A stretch of 64,000 nucleotides of DNA, from assembly GCA_016709665.1 (NCBI GenBank), contig JADJMI010000008.1:1-64000 (forward strand). Reading direction: 5' to 3'. The stretch comes from Betaproteobacteria bacterium (GTDB lineage Bacteria > Pseudomonadota > Gammaproteobacteria > Burkholderiales > Usitatibacteraceae). Shown piece by piece: positions 1-8,983 of the stretch. The notes beneath the pieces are model-generated. The model was not told the origin of the DNA and made no database searches. It worked only from the letters and a program-made list of their open reading frames with translations. The first letter of the stretch is position 1, and each line of letters starts with the position of its first letter. The translations under genes and the position numbers were made by a program.

Positions 1-1
1 A

Positions 2-456
2 CCATTGCCCGAGACGAGCCTGCTCCCGGACGCAACGGTCCCCACGGGGAAATCCGGCCCCGCTGGTCCCCCTGCGACATCCCCCGTTGCGCCGGCGACC
101 CCGGTTCCTCCTCCTGCCCAGGCATCCGAGGGCGCGCCCGGTGTCGTGCCCCCGGCCGCGCCACGTGCCGGCGCGCCAGCGGCTCCCACCGCCCCCGCGC
201 CCGCGTCCCCTGCCGGGGCCAAGGCGGCGGCAACGCCCGCGCCCACCTCGGAGCCGGGGCGGCATTGCCCAAGCCGGGCGCGTCGGCGGGCGTGCCTGCC
301 GCCCCGTCGCAAACGCCGGCCGCTCCCTTCATTCCGCCGGGCCCCATGCCGACACCTCCGCCCTTGCCGGGCAAGATCGCTGCGCCACCGGGCCCTGCGC
401 CGACGCCGACACCGGCGCCGGCGCCCGTGCCGGCCGCGCCGGGAGGGCGCGGATGA
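2..456 (+). CDS. C-terminal Pro/Ala-rich tail of the gene before gspM (GspL position), partial
   Basis: Only the 3' end of this gene is in the window. The reading frame enters from the left edge and encodes an almost pure Pro/Ala/Thr tail. It must change frame somewhere around 215-265, because the proline-rich sequence continues in the next frame and ends at TGA 454-456. That stop overlaps the ATG of the gspM-like gene, which suggests translational coupling. In Xanthomonas-type T2SS operons the order is L-M-N-D, so by position this would be GspL or a PilN/GspL-like inner-membrane assembly protein. No catalytic or membrane domain is visible in the fragment, so the identity rests on context only. 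Confidence 0.4.
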   Translation, partial: IARDEPAPGRNGPHGEIRPRWSPCDIPRCAGDPGSSSCPGIRGRARCRAPGRATCRRASGSHRPRARVPCRGQGGGNARAHLGAGAALPKPGASAGVPAAPSQTPAAPFIPPGPMPTPPPLPGKIAAPPGPAPTPTPAPAPVPAAPGGRG

Positions 457-1050
457 GCATCTTTCGTGAAGTCATGGGTTGGCCTGCCGACAAGCGGCGA
501 AAGGCCGCCATCGGCTTGGCCGCCGGCATCGCGGCGCTCGCCGTCGTGGCAGTCGCCTTGCCTCTCGGGTTCGCGCACCAGCATTACGATGATGCGCTGG
601 AGGATATCGACAAGCGGCTCGTGCGCTACGATAGCCGTCGCTCGCCGCCCCGCCGGCAACCGGGGCGAAAGCGGGGGGCGTCCGCGCACTGGGCAGCCGC
701 CAGATTCCGCCAAGGCGTCCGCCGCCTCGCTCTTGGCGGCGGAGGTCCAGGATCGCGTTCGCCAGTTCATCGAGAGTTCGGGCGGGCGCGTGATCAGCGT
801 GCAGATGGGCGTCGCGCGCGACGACGGCAGGTTCAAGCAGGTGCCGGTCACGGTCCAGGCGAACGCCAACATCCTGGTCACCCGCCGGATTCTCCATGCG
901 CTCGAGTCCAACGAACCGTACCTGTTCGTCGATTCCCTCCTGGTGCGGGCGCAGGTTCCCCCGGGCTACAAGCCGCCGCCGGGATTCGAGCCCGAGATGT
1001 TCGTCCAGTTCGAGGTTTCCGGATTCGCGATACCCGGAGGAGGCACATGA
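453..1050 (+). CDS. gspM: Type II secretion system protein M, subtype b (GspM-like), frameshifted
   Basis: Inner-membrane assembly-platform component of the type II secretion system. The start MSIFREVMGWPADKRRK, followed by one transmembrane segment (about residues 20-40), reads from 453 in one frame. The C-terminal half, which has the pattern of T2SS M subtype-b proteins (SSGGRVISVQMG ... EPYLFVDSLLVRAQ ... FEVSGF), reads in another frame to TGA 1050. The break lies between about 632 and 700 and probably involves more than one indel, since a third frame gives the best local sequence (VRALGSRQIP). The stop overlaps the next ATG (ATGA), as in an intact operon. I read this as a sequencing error rather than a dead gene. 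Confidence 0.65.
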
Positions 1051-1751
1051 GCGCCGCGGCAGGCGGAGCCCATTTCTGGATCGCCTTTGGGGGCGCGGCC
1101 GCCTTGCTGGCGCTTGCGCTCGGTGTCGAGCACTACGTGGGCAGCGAGGAGCCCGCGGCAAGGCCACGCGCACCCGCCAAGGTGGCCGATGCCCGGATGC
1201 TTCCGCCTTTTTCGATCTCGGCCGTGGACCAGGTCGCGCCCGAAACGGCGGCCCGCCCCCTGTTCACGCCGACGAGGCGCCCCGCACCCCCTTCGGCTAC
1301 GGTGCAGCCGACCATGAAGAAGGGGCAATTCGTCTTGACGGGCGTTACCGTCTCGGCCGATGCGAGTTTTGCCTTCCTTCGGGAAGTCGCCAGCGGCAAG
1401 ACGAAAAGCGTGCGAAAGGGGGCCGAATTGAATGGCCTTCGCGTCGACCTCGTGGAACCCCGTCGGGTGGTGCTCAGGCAGGGCCAGGAAACCGAGGATC
1501 TGCTGCTCGCCATTCAGACGCCGGCCAAGTCATCGGCGCAAGTACTGGTACCGGGGCCGCGCAGCGGTACGCCCAACCTGTTCGCGCCGGGCGGTGTCGC
1601 CACGCCGGGTGCTCCCGGTGGGCCCCCGCCCGAAGCCAAGCCGGGCGCCGCCGTACCGCCGCCGGGCGCCCAGCCGGCCAATCCCGCAGCGACGCCCACC
1701 CCGGGCAACGAAGCCACCGGCAATCGCCGCCGACCGTGGATGAAACCCTAG
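1047..1751 (+). CDS. gspN: Type II secretion system protein N/C-like (XpsN type)
   Basis: A 234-aa single-pass inner-membrane protein: short cytoplasmic start, a transmembrane helix at about residues 9-25, then a periplasmic domain. The segment RPLFTPTRRP and the following domain (LTGVTVSADASFAFLRE ... KSVRKGAELNGLRVDLVEPRRVVL) are typical of T2SS GspC/XpsN proteins, which link the assembly platform to the GspD secretin. The last 80 residues are Pro/Ala/Gly-rich and probably disordered. The gene overlaps the gspM-like stop by 4 nt and lies 11 nt before gspD, so all are likely co-transcribed. Choosing N over C is based on the M-N-D order and is not certain. Confidence 0.7.
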   Translation: MSAAAGGAHFWIAFGGAAALLALALGVEHYVGSEEPAARPRAPAKVADARMLPPFSISAVDQVAPETAARPLFTPTRRPAPPSATVQPTMKKGQFVLTGVTVSADASFAFLREVASGKTKSVRKGAELNGLRVDLVEPRRVVLRQGQETEDLLLAIQTPAKSSAQVLVPGPRSGTPNLFAPGGVATPGAPGGPPPEAKPGAAVPPPGAQPANPAATPTPGNEATGNRRRPWMKP

Positions 1752-1762
1752 CAGGCCACCCC

Positions 1763-4130
1763 ATGATGACTCGACAACCGAGCTCCTCCTCGCGTCCCGC
1801 TCCGCTTGCCCTGGCGGTCGCCGCGGCACTCGCGGTCGGCGCCTGCGCCAACCTGCCCGGCGCGCCGTTTGCCGATGAGCCGAACGTGAAGGCCGCCAGC
1901 CCGGTGCCCGCCGTCGCCGGGTCGACGGCACCTGCGCCGGTCAAGCCGAACGCCGAGCGAGCACCCGACAAGCCTCGCACGTTTCCCGGCACGGGCGCCT
2001 TCGTGAAGAACAAGCCGATTCCCGCCGACGCACGAGGCGCGGAAGAGGTGTCCCTCAATTTCGAGGCCACCGAGATCCGCCAGGTGATCGCGACGATTCT
2101 CTCCGACATGCTGGGTGAGTCGTTCACGGTTCATCCCCAGGTCCAGGGCACCGTATCGCTGCGGACGGTGCGTCCGATCGCCCGCAAGGATCTCATCCCG
2201 ACTCTCGAGATGCTGCTTCGCCAGAACGGCGCCGCATTGGTGAGGGAGGATTCGCTCTACAAGGTGGTTCCCGTCGCCATCGCCGCGCGCGGATCGATCA
2301 GCCCACAGCTCGGCGGTCCCGGCGCGGCGCTCCGTTCCGGCTACAGCGTCTTGCTCGTTCCGGTGCGGTTTGTCGGCGCCAAGGAGATGGCGCGCCTCAT
2401 CGAGCCGTTTGCCGTCGACCAGGCGGCGATCAAGGTGGATGAGGTGAGGAACATGCTCATCCTGCACGGCACCCAACGGGAGCTGCGGCACCTCATCGAC
2501 ACCATCGACACCTTCGACGTCGATTTTCTGGCCGGCATGTCCGTCGGCATCTTCCCCCTCCAGGGGGCGGACGTGAAAACGCTCGTGGCGGAACTCGACA
2601 AGGTATTCGGTCCGGCAGCGCAGGGCCCCCTCGCGGGCATCGTCCGGGTGATCCCGGTCGAGCGCCTGAACGCGCTGCTCATCGTCACGACGCAGCCGCA
2701 TTACCTCAAGGTGGCCGAAACGTGGATCGAGCGCCTGGACCGGATGGGAGGGGCTTCCGGGCGGCACCCGGCTTTGGGTGTACGCGGTGCAGAACGGAAA
2801 GGCGGAGAACCTCGCGTCGCTTCTGTCGGACATTTTTTCAGGAAAGACGGGCGCGACTGCACCGCTGCCGGCGCTTGCCCCGGGCATGCGACCCGCGACG
2901 ATCCAGTCGCCCCCGACGCCCGGCCAGCCCGGCCAGGCCGCCCAACCCGCTTCCGCAGCACCCGTCCAGCCGCCCGGCCGGACGAGCTTCGAGGGCGACG
3001 GAACCACCGTCTCGAAGGACGTGCGCGTCATCGCCGACAAGGACAACAACGCGCTCGTGATCCTCGCGAGCCCGACCGACTACGACAAGATCGAGTCGGC
3101 GATCCGCAAGCTCGACGTCGTGCCGCGCCAGGTGCTGATCGAAGTCCTCATCGCCGAAGTGACCCTCACCGATGACCTGCAATACGGCATCGATTGGTTC
3201 ATCAACGCGCGATCGGGACTTTCCATGGGCGGCAGCGGGCGACCGGAGCCCAACGTGACGCGCGGGACCCTGAACCTCGGCGGGTTGCCCTCCACGCCCA
3301 CCGGAGTCGTGCCCGCCTTTGCGGGCCTTCAGCTCATCAACACGCTGGGAGGCGACGTGCGGGGCGTACTCAATGCGCTCGGACGCGATTCCCGCCTGAA
3401 GATCGTCTCCTCTCCCACCCTGATGGTGATCGACAACCAGAAGGCCACGATCCAGGTGGGCAAGAAGGTCCCGACGCTTTCGTCAACCCAGACGGGCGTC
3501 AACACGGGCAGCGGCGTCATCAGCAACATCAACTATCTCGAGACGGGTGTGCTGCTCACGGTCACCCCGCGGGTGAATGCCGGCGGACGCATCACGCTCG
3601 AAATCAACCAAGAGGTGAGCGACGCCTCGAAGACGGACTCCTCCACCATCGACTCGCCCACCATCTCGCGCCGCCAGGCCCAGAGCATGGTGACCACGCA
3701 GTCGGGCGAGACGCTCGTCTTCGGCGGCCTCATCCAGACACAGCGCTCCTTCGGAACCTCGGGAATTCCCATACTCTCCAAGATCCCGATCATCGGCGGG
3801 GCTTTCGGCTCGCAGACATTCAACGAGACCAAGACCGAATTGGTACTGCTCATCACCCCCAAGCTGATCGCGGACACGGCGCATGCCCGCGACGCCCTGG
3901 AGGAAGTCCGCCGCAAGATGCCGGCGCTCGAGAGCGTGATGCCGAAGGCCGTGGTGTTCCCGCCGGCAGTCAAGCCGGGGCCCGTCGCCCCGAATCCGCC
4001 ACCCGCGGCGAACGCCAAGCCGAATCCGCCCGTGCCGGGCGCGGCACCGCTTCTGACGCCGGTTCCCGTCGTGCCGCCTGCCGTTTCGCCACCGGCAGCC
4101 CCGGCAGCAACACCGGCACCGGGCCGGTAG
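1763..4130 (+). CDS. gspD: Type II secretion secretin GspD (outer-membrane channel), one frameshift
   Basis: Forms the outer-membrane secretin ring. A lipoprotein-type signal ends at LAVGAC (Cys28). It is followed by the N0 domain (VSLNFEATEIRQVIATILSDMLGES), N1/N2 repeats, a Pro-rich insertion around nt 2860-2990, and the C-terminal secretin domain (VPTLSSTQTG, LLTVTPRVN, TLVFGGLIQ, SKIPIIGGAFG). A long Pro/Ala tail follows. The frame changes at about 2759, within a G-rich stretch (MGGASG to GTRLWVYAVQNGK). Both halves align with one GspD of normal size, about 789 codons, so I treat the break as a sequence error. A second ATG at 1766 is an equally possible start. The gene closes the T2SS operon. 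Confidence 0.88.
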
Positions 4131-4284
4131 CCGCCAAATTTCCCGAACAGGTCGCCGGGCTTTCCGGCGCCGGATCAGGGCGTATGACAATCTAGGGGGA
4201 TGCGTGTTGCACATCTACAACACTGTTGTAAATTCATGCCGAATTTGTTTGACGCGCCCGGTTCGTTTCTCTAGCCTTGATTCC

Positions 4285-4713
4285 GTGAAGACGGGTCTGG
4301 GGTCAATCCGGGCGTCCTTGGGGGCGCGGTGGCTGGTGGCCGGATGTCTCGGGCTCGTGCTCGGTGCCTGTGCCGGAGTCGGCGTGGGTCTGGGGTCTCC
4401 CGAAAAGGCTGTCGAGTCCCGCGCAAGGCAGCGTTGGGACTTGATGATGAAAGGGGACATGGCGGGGGCCTATGAATTCCTGAGCCCCGCCTCCAAGGCC
4501 ACCGTCCCGAAGGAAAGCTACCTGAAGCGTCGCGGCGGCGGTCGGTACTGGCGGTCCGTGACGATGCAGGAAGTCAATTGCACCGCCGAGACCTGCAAGG
4601 TAAAGATGGTGCTGGAATACGACCTGACACCCGACGTAAAGGGCTTGAAGCGCGAAATCATGGAAACCTGGATTCAGGACGAGGGAGCCTGGTGGTTGGT
4701 GGAGGGCCGGTAG
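4285..4713 (+). CDS. Small putative lipoprotein (hypothetical)
   Basis: Encodes a protein of about 142 aa with a hydrophobic N-terminus ending in a lipobox (VLGAC), then a soluble domain with the sequences RQRWDLMMKGDMAGAYEFLSPASK and ETWIQDEGAWWLVEGR. The latter resembles the NTF2/lumazine-like folds common in small exported proteins, but that is only an impression. The GTG at 4285 or the TTG at 4318 gives a sensible lipoprotein signal. An upstream TTG at 4204 would add residues that do not look like a signal peptide. It lies 154 nt after gspD and is probably transcribed separately. Function unknown. Confidence 0.6.
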   Translation: MKTGLGSIRASLGARWLVAGCLGLVLGACAGVGVGLGSPEKAVESRARQRWDLMMKGDMAGAYEFLSPASKATVPKESYLKRRGGGRYWRSVTMQEVNCTAETCKVKMVLEYDLTPDVKGLKREIMETWIQDEGAWWLVEGR

Positions 4714-4772
4714 GCCAAAACCGCCCACGGCTCGAAGGCTCCCCCGGAATTGTCAAATTGGGCCTGTTGGTA

Positions 4773-4805
4773 TAGACTCGACATTGGTTTAGACTCGACC
4801 TGTTG
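4773..4805 (+). repeat. Direct repeat upstream of the surface-protein gene
   Basis: TAGACTCGAC occurs at 4773-4782 and again at 4790-4799, 17 bp apart. CCTGTTG also occurs twice, at 4763-4769 and 4799-4805. The spacing is somewhat less than two helical turns. The block sits 55-90 bp before the ATG at 4861 and next to a possible promoter (TTGTCA 4750-4755, TATAGA 4771-4776, spacing 15, so not ideal). It could be a regulator site or a local duplication; nothing in the sequence decides. Confidence 0.45.
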
Positions 4806-4860
4806 TAGCTTCCAAACGAGAGTGATCACCTCATCTCATCAAAAAGGAGTGGTTTACAAG

Positions 4861-6348
4861 ATGAATACGTTCAAGCGGAAGTCTCTGCACGCCGCCGTGC
4901 TGGCGGGCCTCGGCGCCGTCGGCTTCGCGGGCACGGCTAGCGCCGTTCACGTTGCCCAGGATGGCCTCGGCAGCGTCCTGCTGTACCCCTACTTCACCGT
5001 GCGTGCGGATGGCGGCGGCAACAGCACCGCCTACTACGACACGCTGATCTCCGTGGTCAACACCACGACCAGCTTCAAGGCCGTCAAGGTCCGCTTCATG
5101 GAAGGCAAGCGCTCCGCTGAAGTGCTTGACTTCAACTTGTTCCTGTCGCCCCGCGACGTGTGGACGGGTGCCGTGACGCGCACGTCCGATGGCGCCCGTC
5201 TCGTTTCGAGCGACCGCTCCTGCGTGGTTCCGACCACCCTGTTCTCGACCGACGCGGCGAACACGCTCAACCACTTCAAGAACTTCATCTACGCGGGCAC
5301 GCCGTCTGACGGCGGCGGCACGACCCTCGACCGCGCCCGTGAAGGCCACTTCGAAGTCATCGAGATGGCCGAGTTCACGAACACGACGGCTACCGCGGCT
5401 GCGCTGCACAACAGCGCCGGCACCCCGGCCAACTGCGCGTTCTTCCAGGCCAACGACTCGGTTCCCGCCAACTACGGTCTCATTCCGCCGGCTGGCGGCC
5501 TGAGCGGCGGCGCCTCGCTGGTCAACGTCCAAGCGGGCTCGGATTATTCGTACGACGCCGTCGCCCTGGCCAACTGGTCCAACTCGGCCGTGTACGGCCG
5601 CGCTGGCGACACCCTGCCGAACCTCGGTTCGGGCACGGTGCCGACGTCGACGGTCTTCCGCGCCGACGGCTCGGTGGTCACCTCCACCTGGACGAACGGC
5701 CTGAACGCCGTTTCGGCCGCGCTGACCGCGCAGAACGTCATCAACGAGTTCGTCCTCGAGACGGGCACGTCGTCCGGCACCGACTGGGTCGTCACCTTCC
5801 CGACCAAGTCGATCCAGAACGGCTACGTCCGCGTCGGCACGGGCAACCTCGTCGGCCCGTTCAACGCCAACTTCTCGAACGGTCAGTCCTGCGATGTGTT
5901 CGGCTTCCAGTTCTGGAACCGCGAAGAGCAGACCCCGGGCGTCGTCAACGTTGTGCTGCCCTCGCCGGAGCCGATCGTCGCCCCGACGTTCAACTCGTTC
6001 TGCTACGAGACGAACGTTCTCACGTTCGCCAACAGCAACCTGCTCGGCTCGACGAACCTGTACAACTTCGACCCGACGGTGGCCGCGCTCAACCCGACGA
6101 ACCGCACGGGCTGGGGCAACATCTCGTTCACCCAGGCGCCGACCGCGACCCAAACGTCGCTGCAGCGTCTCCAGACGGCCACCGCCACCATCAACGGTGC
6201 CGCGGCCGCGGGTGGCGTGACGCACATCGGCCTGCCGGTGATCGGCTTCGCCGTCCAGGACTTCTCCAACGGCAACGTCGGCGGCGTCCTCTCGAACTAC
6301 GGTGGCCTGTTCTCGCACAAGTACGTGCGCAACATCACCAACCCGTAA
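4861..6348 (+). CDS. Abundant exported/surface protein of unknown function
   Basis: A 495-aa protein with a clear Sec signal (MNTFKRKSLHAAVLAGLGAVGFAGTASA, cut before VHVAQ). The mature part begins HVAQDGLGSVLLYPYFTV and is rich in Ser/Thr/Asn/Ala with only four Cys, as expected of a secreted beta-rich or cell-surface protein. Signs of high expression are a perfect AAGGAG ribosome site at 4843-4848, strongly biased C/G-ending codons, and a very strong terminator just downstream. I recognise the start pattern from uncharacterised betaproteobacterial proteins but know of no assigned function. The T2SS upstream is a conceivable exporter to the surface, but that is inference. Confidence 0.8.
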   Translation: MNTFKRKSLHAAVLAGLGAVGFAGTASAVHVAQDGLGSVLLYPYFTVRADGGGNSTAYYDTLISVVNTTTSFKAVKVRFMEGKRSAEVLDFNLFLSPRDVWTGAVTRTSDGARLVSSDRSCVVPTTLFSTDAANTLNHFKNFIYAGTPSDGGGTTLDRAREGHFEVIEMAEFTNTTATAAALHNSAGTPANCAFFQANDSVPANYGLIPPAGGLSGGASLVNVQAGSDYSYDAVALANWSNSAVYGRAGDTLPNLGSGTVPTSTVFRADGSVVTSTWTNGLNAVSAALTAQNVINEFVLETGTSSGTDWVVTFPTKSIQNGYVRVGTGNLVGPFNANFSNGQSCDVFGFQFWNREEQTPGVVNVVLPSPEPIVAPTFNSFCYETNVLTFANSNLLGSTNLYNFDPTVAALNPTNRTGWGNISFTQAPTATQTSLQRLQTATATINGAAAAGGVTHIGLPVIGFAVQDFSNGNVGGVLSNYGGLFSHKYVRNITNP

Positions 6349-6386
6349 TCGGATCATCGATAACGGCAGCAGCATGCAGCACGAGG

Positions 6387-6416
6387 AAGGCGGGGGGGAT
6401 TCCCCCCCGCCTTTTT
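6387..6416 (+). terminator. Strong intrinsic terminator
   Basis: Perfect 12-bp stem AAGGCGGGGGGG (6387-6398) with CCCCCCCGCCTT (6402-6413), loop ATT, followed by a T run to 6416 and a further T-rich stretch (CATTTTTC). It lies 38 nt after the stop of the surface-protein gene and would efficiently end its transcript. Confidence 0.93.
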
Positions 6417-6474
6417 CATTTTTCAGGCCCGCTACGGTTTTCGCGGGACCATAGTGTGTTGGTTCACGGATTGC

Positions 6475-6510
6475 ATTCGTTCCGCCGCGTATAATTTACC
6501 GGGAACGAAT
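6475..6510 (+). promoter_or_regulatory. Consensus -10 box framed by an inverted repeat
   Basis: A perfect TATAAT lies at 6490-6495. It is framed by an exact 9-bp inverted repeat: ATTCGTTCC at 6475-6483 and GGAACGAAT at 6502-6510. No good -35 box sits at 17 bp, so activation or occlusion by a protein binding the two half-sites is plausible. The downstream gene starts at 6585. Confidence 0.55.
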
Positions 6511-6584
6511 AACCCTTTCCGAAGGTCGAATTTCTCTAGGGGCGAATGTCCTTTCGAGCTTGGCCTTTTCTGGGAGTACACCGC

Positions 6585-7922
6585 ATGACTCGAATTTCCA
6601 AGCGCTTGCTTCAATGGGTGGGCGCGTGCGTAGCGGCGATGGCCTTGGGCCCCGCGTTCGCGCAGATCAGCAACGTAACGGACGGCGCGACCACCTCTAC
6701 GTCGTGCACGTCATACCAGTTCAACGCCCAGGGTGTGCTGAGGTTCTCCCCGGATGGCTGCCTGGCTGGCGCACCGCCGCCCCCGCCGCCGGTCCCCGCG
6801 TTCACGTTCGACCTGGCTACCGCCACCGTGCTCGAAGATGCGGGCATCACGACTGTCAAGGTGCGCCGCACCGGCACGGATCTCACGACGGCGGGTACGA
6901 TTACGGTCGGCGTTACGGGCGGAACCGCGGGCCTGGGTACCAACTATGCCCTTTTCGTGCCGCCGTTCTCCGCGGCCACTTTGTCGGTCACGCTGAATTT
7001 CCCGGCGGAAGCCGTGGGCGTGACCCTGACCGAACAGAGCTTCGGCGTGGGCATCATCAATGCGAGCCAACCGGCAGGCGGCTCCAAGACGGTCGATTTC
7101 TCGCTAACCTCACCGTCTGGCGGCACTCTGGGCGGCACGTCAGTCCACAGCCTTCGCATCACGAGCACCCTGCCACCGCCCACCTCAGGCGACATCGCCA
7201 TCGACGGAACCGTCATTCCCGACTCCGTCCCCGTCGGCACTTACTTGCCCCGCATTCCCCTTAACGGCGCCTGCGAGTTCGCGGGGCAAGCCGGTTTCCC
7301 CGGCTTCGGTCCCAATTCGCCCTGCGGCTCCTACGAGATTCCCGTCGGCAATTGCAACAGCGGCATGATCGGCGGCATCCAGAACGACGGTTTCAACACG
7401 GAAAACGTGGTCAACCGGGCCTTCATGTTCGTGCATGAGGAAATGAGGGTCGGCAACACCTTCCTCGGCGGAAGCTCCATGCGCTACCCCCAGCACAAGA
7501 ACCATGCCTTCGTCATGAAGTTCAAGACAGGCAGCGCCGGACAATTCCCGCCCGTGACGCCCGGCTCGTTGCCCGCAGGCGGCCTCGGCGTGATCGGCTT
7601 CGACTTCGCCGACATGCCCAACCGTGGCGCGACGGATGGAGATCGCTTCGCGACCATATCGCGGACCCCCTGCGACTTCAGCTACACCAAGGTCGATGCC
7701 GGCCAGACCGCGTGCTACCGCCCGGTTTCCGCGTACTACGGCAACAAGATCATCGCGCAGATCATGACCCCCGGGTCGCCGGCGGACGCCAATGCCTGCG
7801 AGCTCAATCCCGACACGGTCTACTACCTCAACATCCGCTGGGAATCGCCTCTCCCCGCCACGCGCGGCAAGATCGGGTGCCATTCCACGCAATATTGCGG
7901 AACCTCGCTCGGCATCCTCTAG
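6585..7922 (+). CDS. Secreted protein with a Calx-beta-like domain
   Basis: A 445-aa protein with a Sec signal peptide (about residues 1-26, ending AFA). Residues of about 80-205 (FDLATATVLEDAGITTVKVRRTG ... NYALF ... FPAEAVGVTLTEQSF ... GVGIINAS) follow the Calx-beta extracellular domain pattern. The C-terminal half (about 215-445) is an unrecognised Cys-containing domain with GACEFAG, NSPCGSYEIPVGNCNSG and GCHSTQYCGTS, probably disulphide-bonded. The ATG at 6585 is preferred to upstream starts because it begins the signal peptide. It is a single-gene unit between the terminator at 6387 and the hairpin at 7944. It may be a cell-surface or secreted adhesion-type protein; the role is inferred only from the domain type. 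Confidence 0.65.
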   Translation: MTRISKRLLQWVGACVAAMALGPAFAQISNVTDGATTSTSCTSYQFNAQGVLRFSPDGCLAGAPPPPPPVPAFTFDLATATVLEDAGITTVKVRRTGTDLTTAGTITVGVTGGTAGLGTNYALFVPPFSAATLSVTLNFPAEAVGVTLTEQSFGVGIINASQPAGGSKTVDFSLTSPSGGTLGGTSVHSLRITSTLPPPTSGDIAIDGTVIPDSVPVGTYLPRIPLNGACEFAGQAGFPGFGPNSPCGSYEIPVGNCNSGMIGGIQNDGFNTENVVNRAFMFVHEEMRVGNTFLGGSSMRYPQHKNHAFVMKFKTGSAGQFPPVTPGSLPAGGLGVIGFDFADMPNRGATDGDRFATISRTPCDFSYTKVDAGQTACYRPVSAYYGNKIIAQIMTPGSPADANACELNPDTVYYLNIRWESPLPATRGKIGCHSTQYCGTSLGIL

Positions 7923-7943
7923 ACGCCAACGCTGTCCTACCCT

Positions 7944-7973
7944 CACAAAGACGACCGCAAGGTCGTCTTTGTG
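7944..7973 (+). terminator. Perfect GCAA-tetraloop hairpin between genes
   Basis: CACAAAGACGACC (7944-7956) pairs fully with GGTCGTCTTTGTG (7961-7973) across a GCAA loop. No T tract follows, so it may be a weak or Rho-assisted terminator or an RNA-stabilising element. It separates the Calx-beta gene (stop 7922) from the parvulin gene (start 7993). It is symmetric, so it could act on either strand. Confidence 0.55.
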
Positions 7974-7992
7974 CATTCCGGTTGCCCCTACC

Positions 7993-8940
7993 ATGACCCG
8001 AATCGCCTGCCTGCTTCTCACCGCCACCTTGGCCCCCGCCGTCTGGGCGGACGAACCATACCTCGCCCGCAACGACATGGTCACCGTCACCCGGGCCGAC
8101 TACGAGGCGGAACTCGCCCGCCTTCCCGCGGAGCAGCAAGGCATCCTGCGGTCCACCCCCGAACGCGTGCCGAGCTTCATCGAGAGCATTCTTCTCATGA
8201 AGACGCTGGCCGTGCAGGCGCGCAACGAAAAGCTGGACCAGAAGCCCTCTGTCCAGGCCGAGATGCGAATCGCCGCCGACCGTGTGCTCGCCCAGCGCCG
8301 CCTCGAGCAGCACGAAGCGACGCTCAAGCTGCCGGATTTCACGAAGCGCGCGCAGGAGCTCTACGCGGTGGATCCCTCGGCCTATGAAGAAAAGGCGAAC
8401 TACCATGCCTCGCACATCATGGTGGACTTCAACTGCCGTACTCCCGAAGCCGCCAAGGCCCGGGCCGAAGAAGCGCGAAAGGTCCTGCTGGGCGGTATCC
8501 CGTTCGCCGATGTGGTCGCCAGCTACTCGGACGATCCCACGGCGAAGCGAAACAAGGGCGACCTCGGCTGGCGCACCTTCGAAGAGCTCAATCCGACGCT
8601 CAAGGAAGTCCTGCCCAAGCTCAAGAAAGGCGAGGTGAGCGAGCCGGTCAGCTCCAATTTCGGCTTCCACGTTCTCGTCCTTCACGACGTCAAGCCGAAG
8701 CGGACAAGACCGTTCTCCGAGGTCAAGGGCGCCATCGTCGAGAAGCTCAAGGGCGACTACCTGCGCACCCAGCGGCACAATTTCGTCAGTGCCATCACCA
8801 CGGATTCCAAGATCCAGGTGAACCTGGATGCCATCACGGCCCTGGCCAACGCCCAACGCCCCGCGTCGGCGGCGGCCCCTGCGGTGCCTCCCGAATCACC
8901 GGCCCTCGCTCCGAAAGCCCCGGCGCCGGGGAAGCCTTAG
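7993..8940 (+). CDS. Periplasmic peptidyl-prolyl cis-trans isomerase, parvulin (PpiC/SurA) type
   Basis: A 315-aa protein with a signal peptide cut after about residue 19 (AVWA). An N-terminal helical chaperone region (about 20-130) is followed by a single parvulin domain (about 135-235) with the family pattern ASHIMVDF ... ARKVLLGGIPFADVVASYSDDPTAKRNKGDLGW ... VSEPVSSNFGFHVLVLHDV. A Pro/Ala-rich tail closes the protein. It would assist folding of exported or outer-membrane proteins. The gene ends 43 nt before the wzm-like gene on the same strand and could be the first gene of the glycan-export operon. The ATG is placed directly before the signal peptide. Confidence 0.85.
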   Translation: MTRIACLLLTATLAPAVWADEPYLARNDMVTVTRADYEAELARLPAEQQGILRSTPERVPSFIESILLMKTLAVQARNEKLDQKPSVQAEMRIAADRVLAQRRLEQHEATLKLPDFTKRAQELYAVDPSAYEEKANYHASHIMVDFNCRTPEAAKARAEEARKVLLGGIPFADVVASYSDDPTAKRNKGDLGWRTFEELNPTLKEVLPKLKKGEVSEPVSSNFGFHVLVLHDVKPKRTRPFSEVKGAIVEKLKGDYLRTQRHNFVSAITTDSKIQVNLDAITALANAQRPASAAAPAVPPESPALAPKAPAPGKP

Positions 8941-8983
8941 CGCGCCCGGGCGGCCACACGCCGAAAGATCGCGCGGATCGCCC

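Noticed and set aside
4204..4284. Earlier TTG start for the small lipoprotein
   Set aside because: It would place 27 Cys/Arg-containing residues before the signal peptide and lies in an AT-richer probable promoter stretch.
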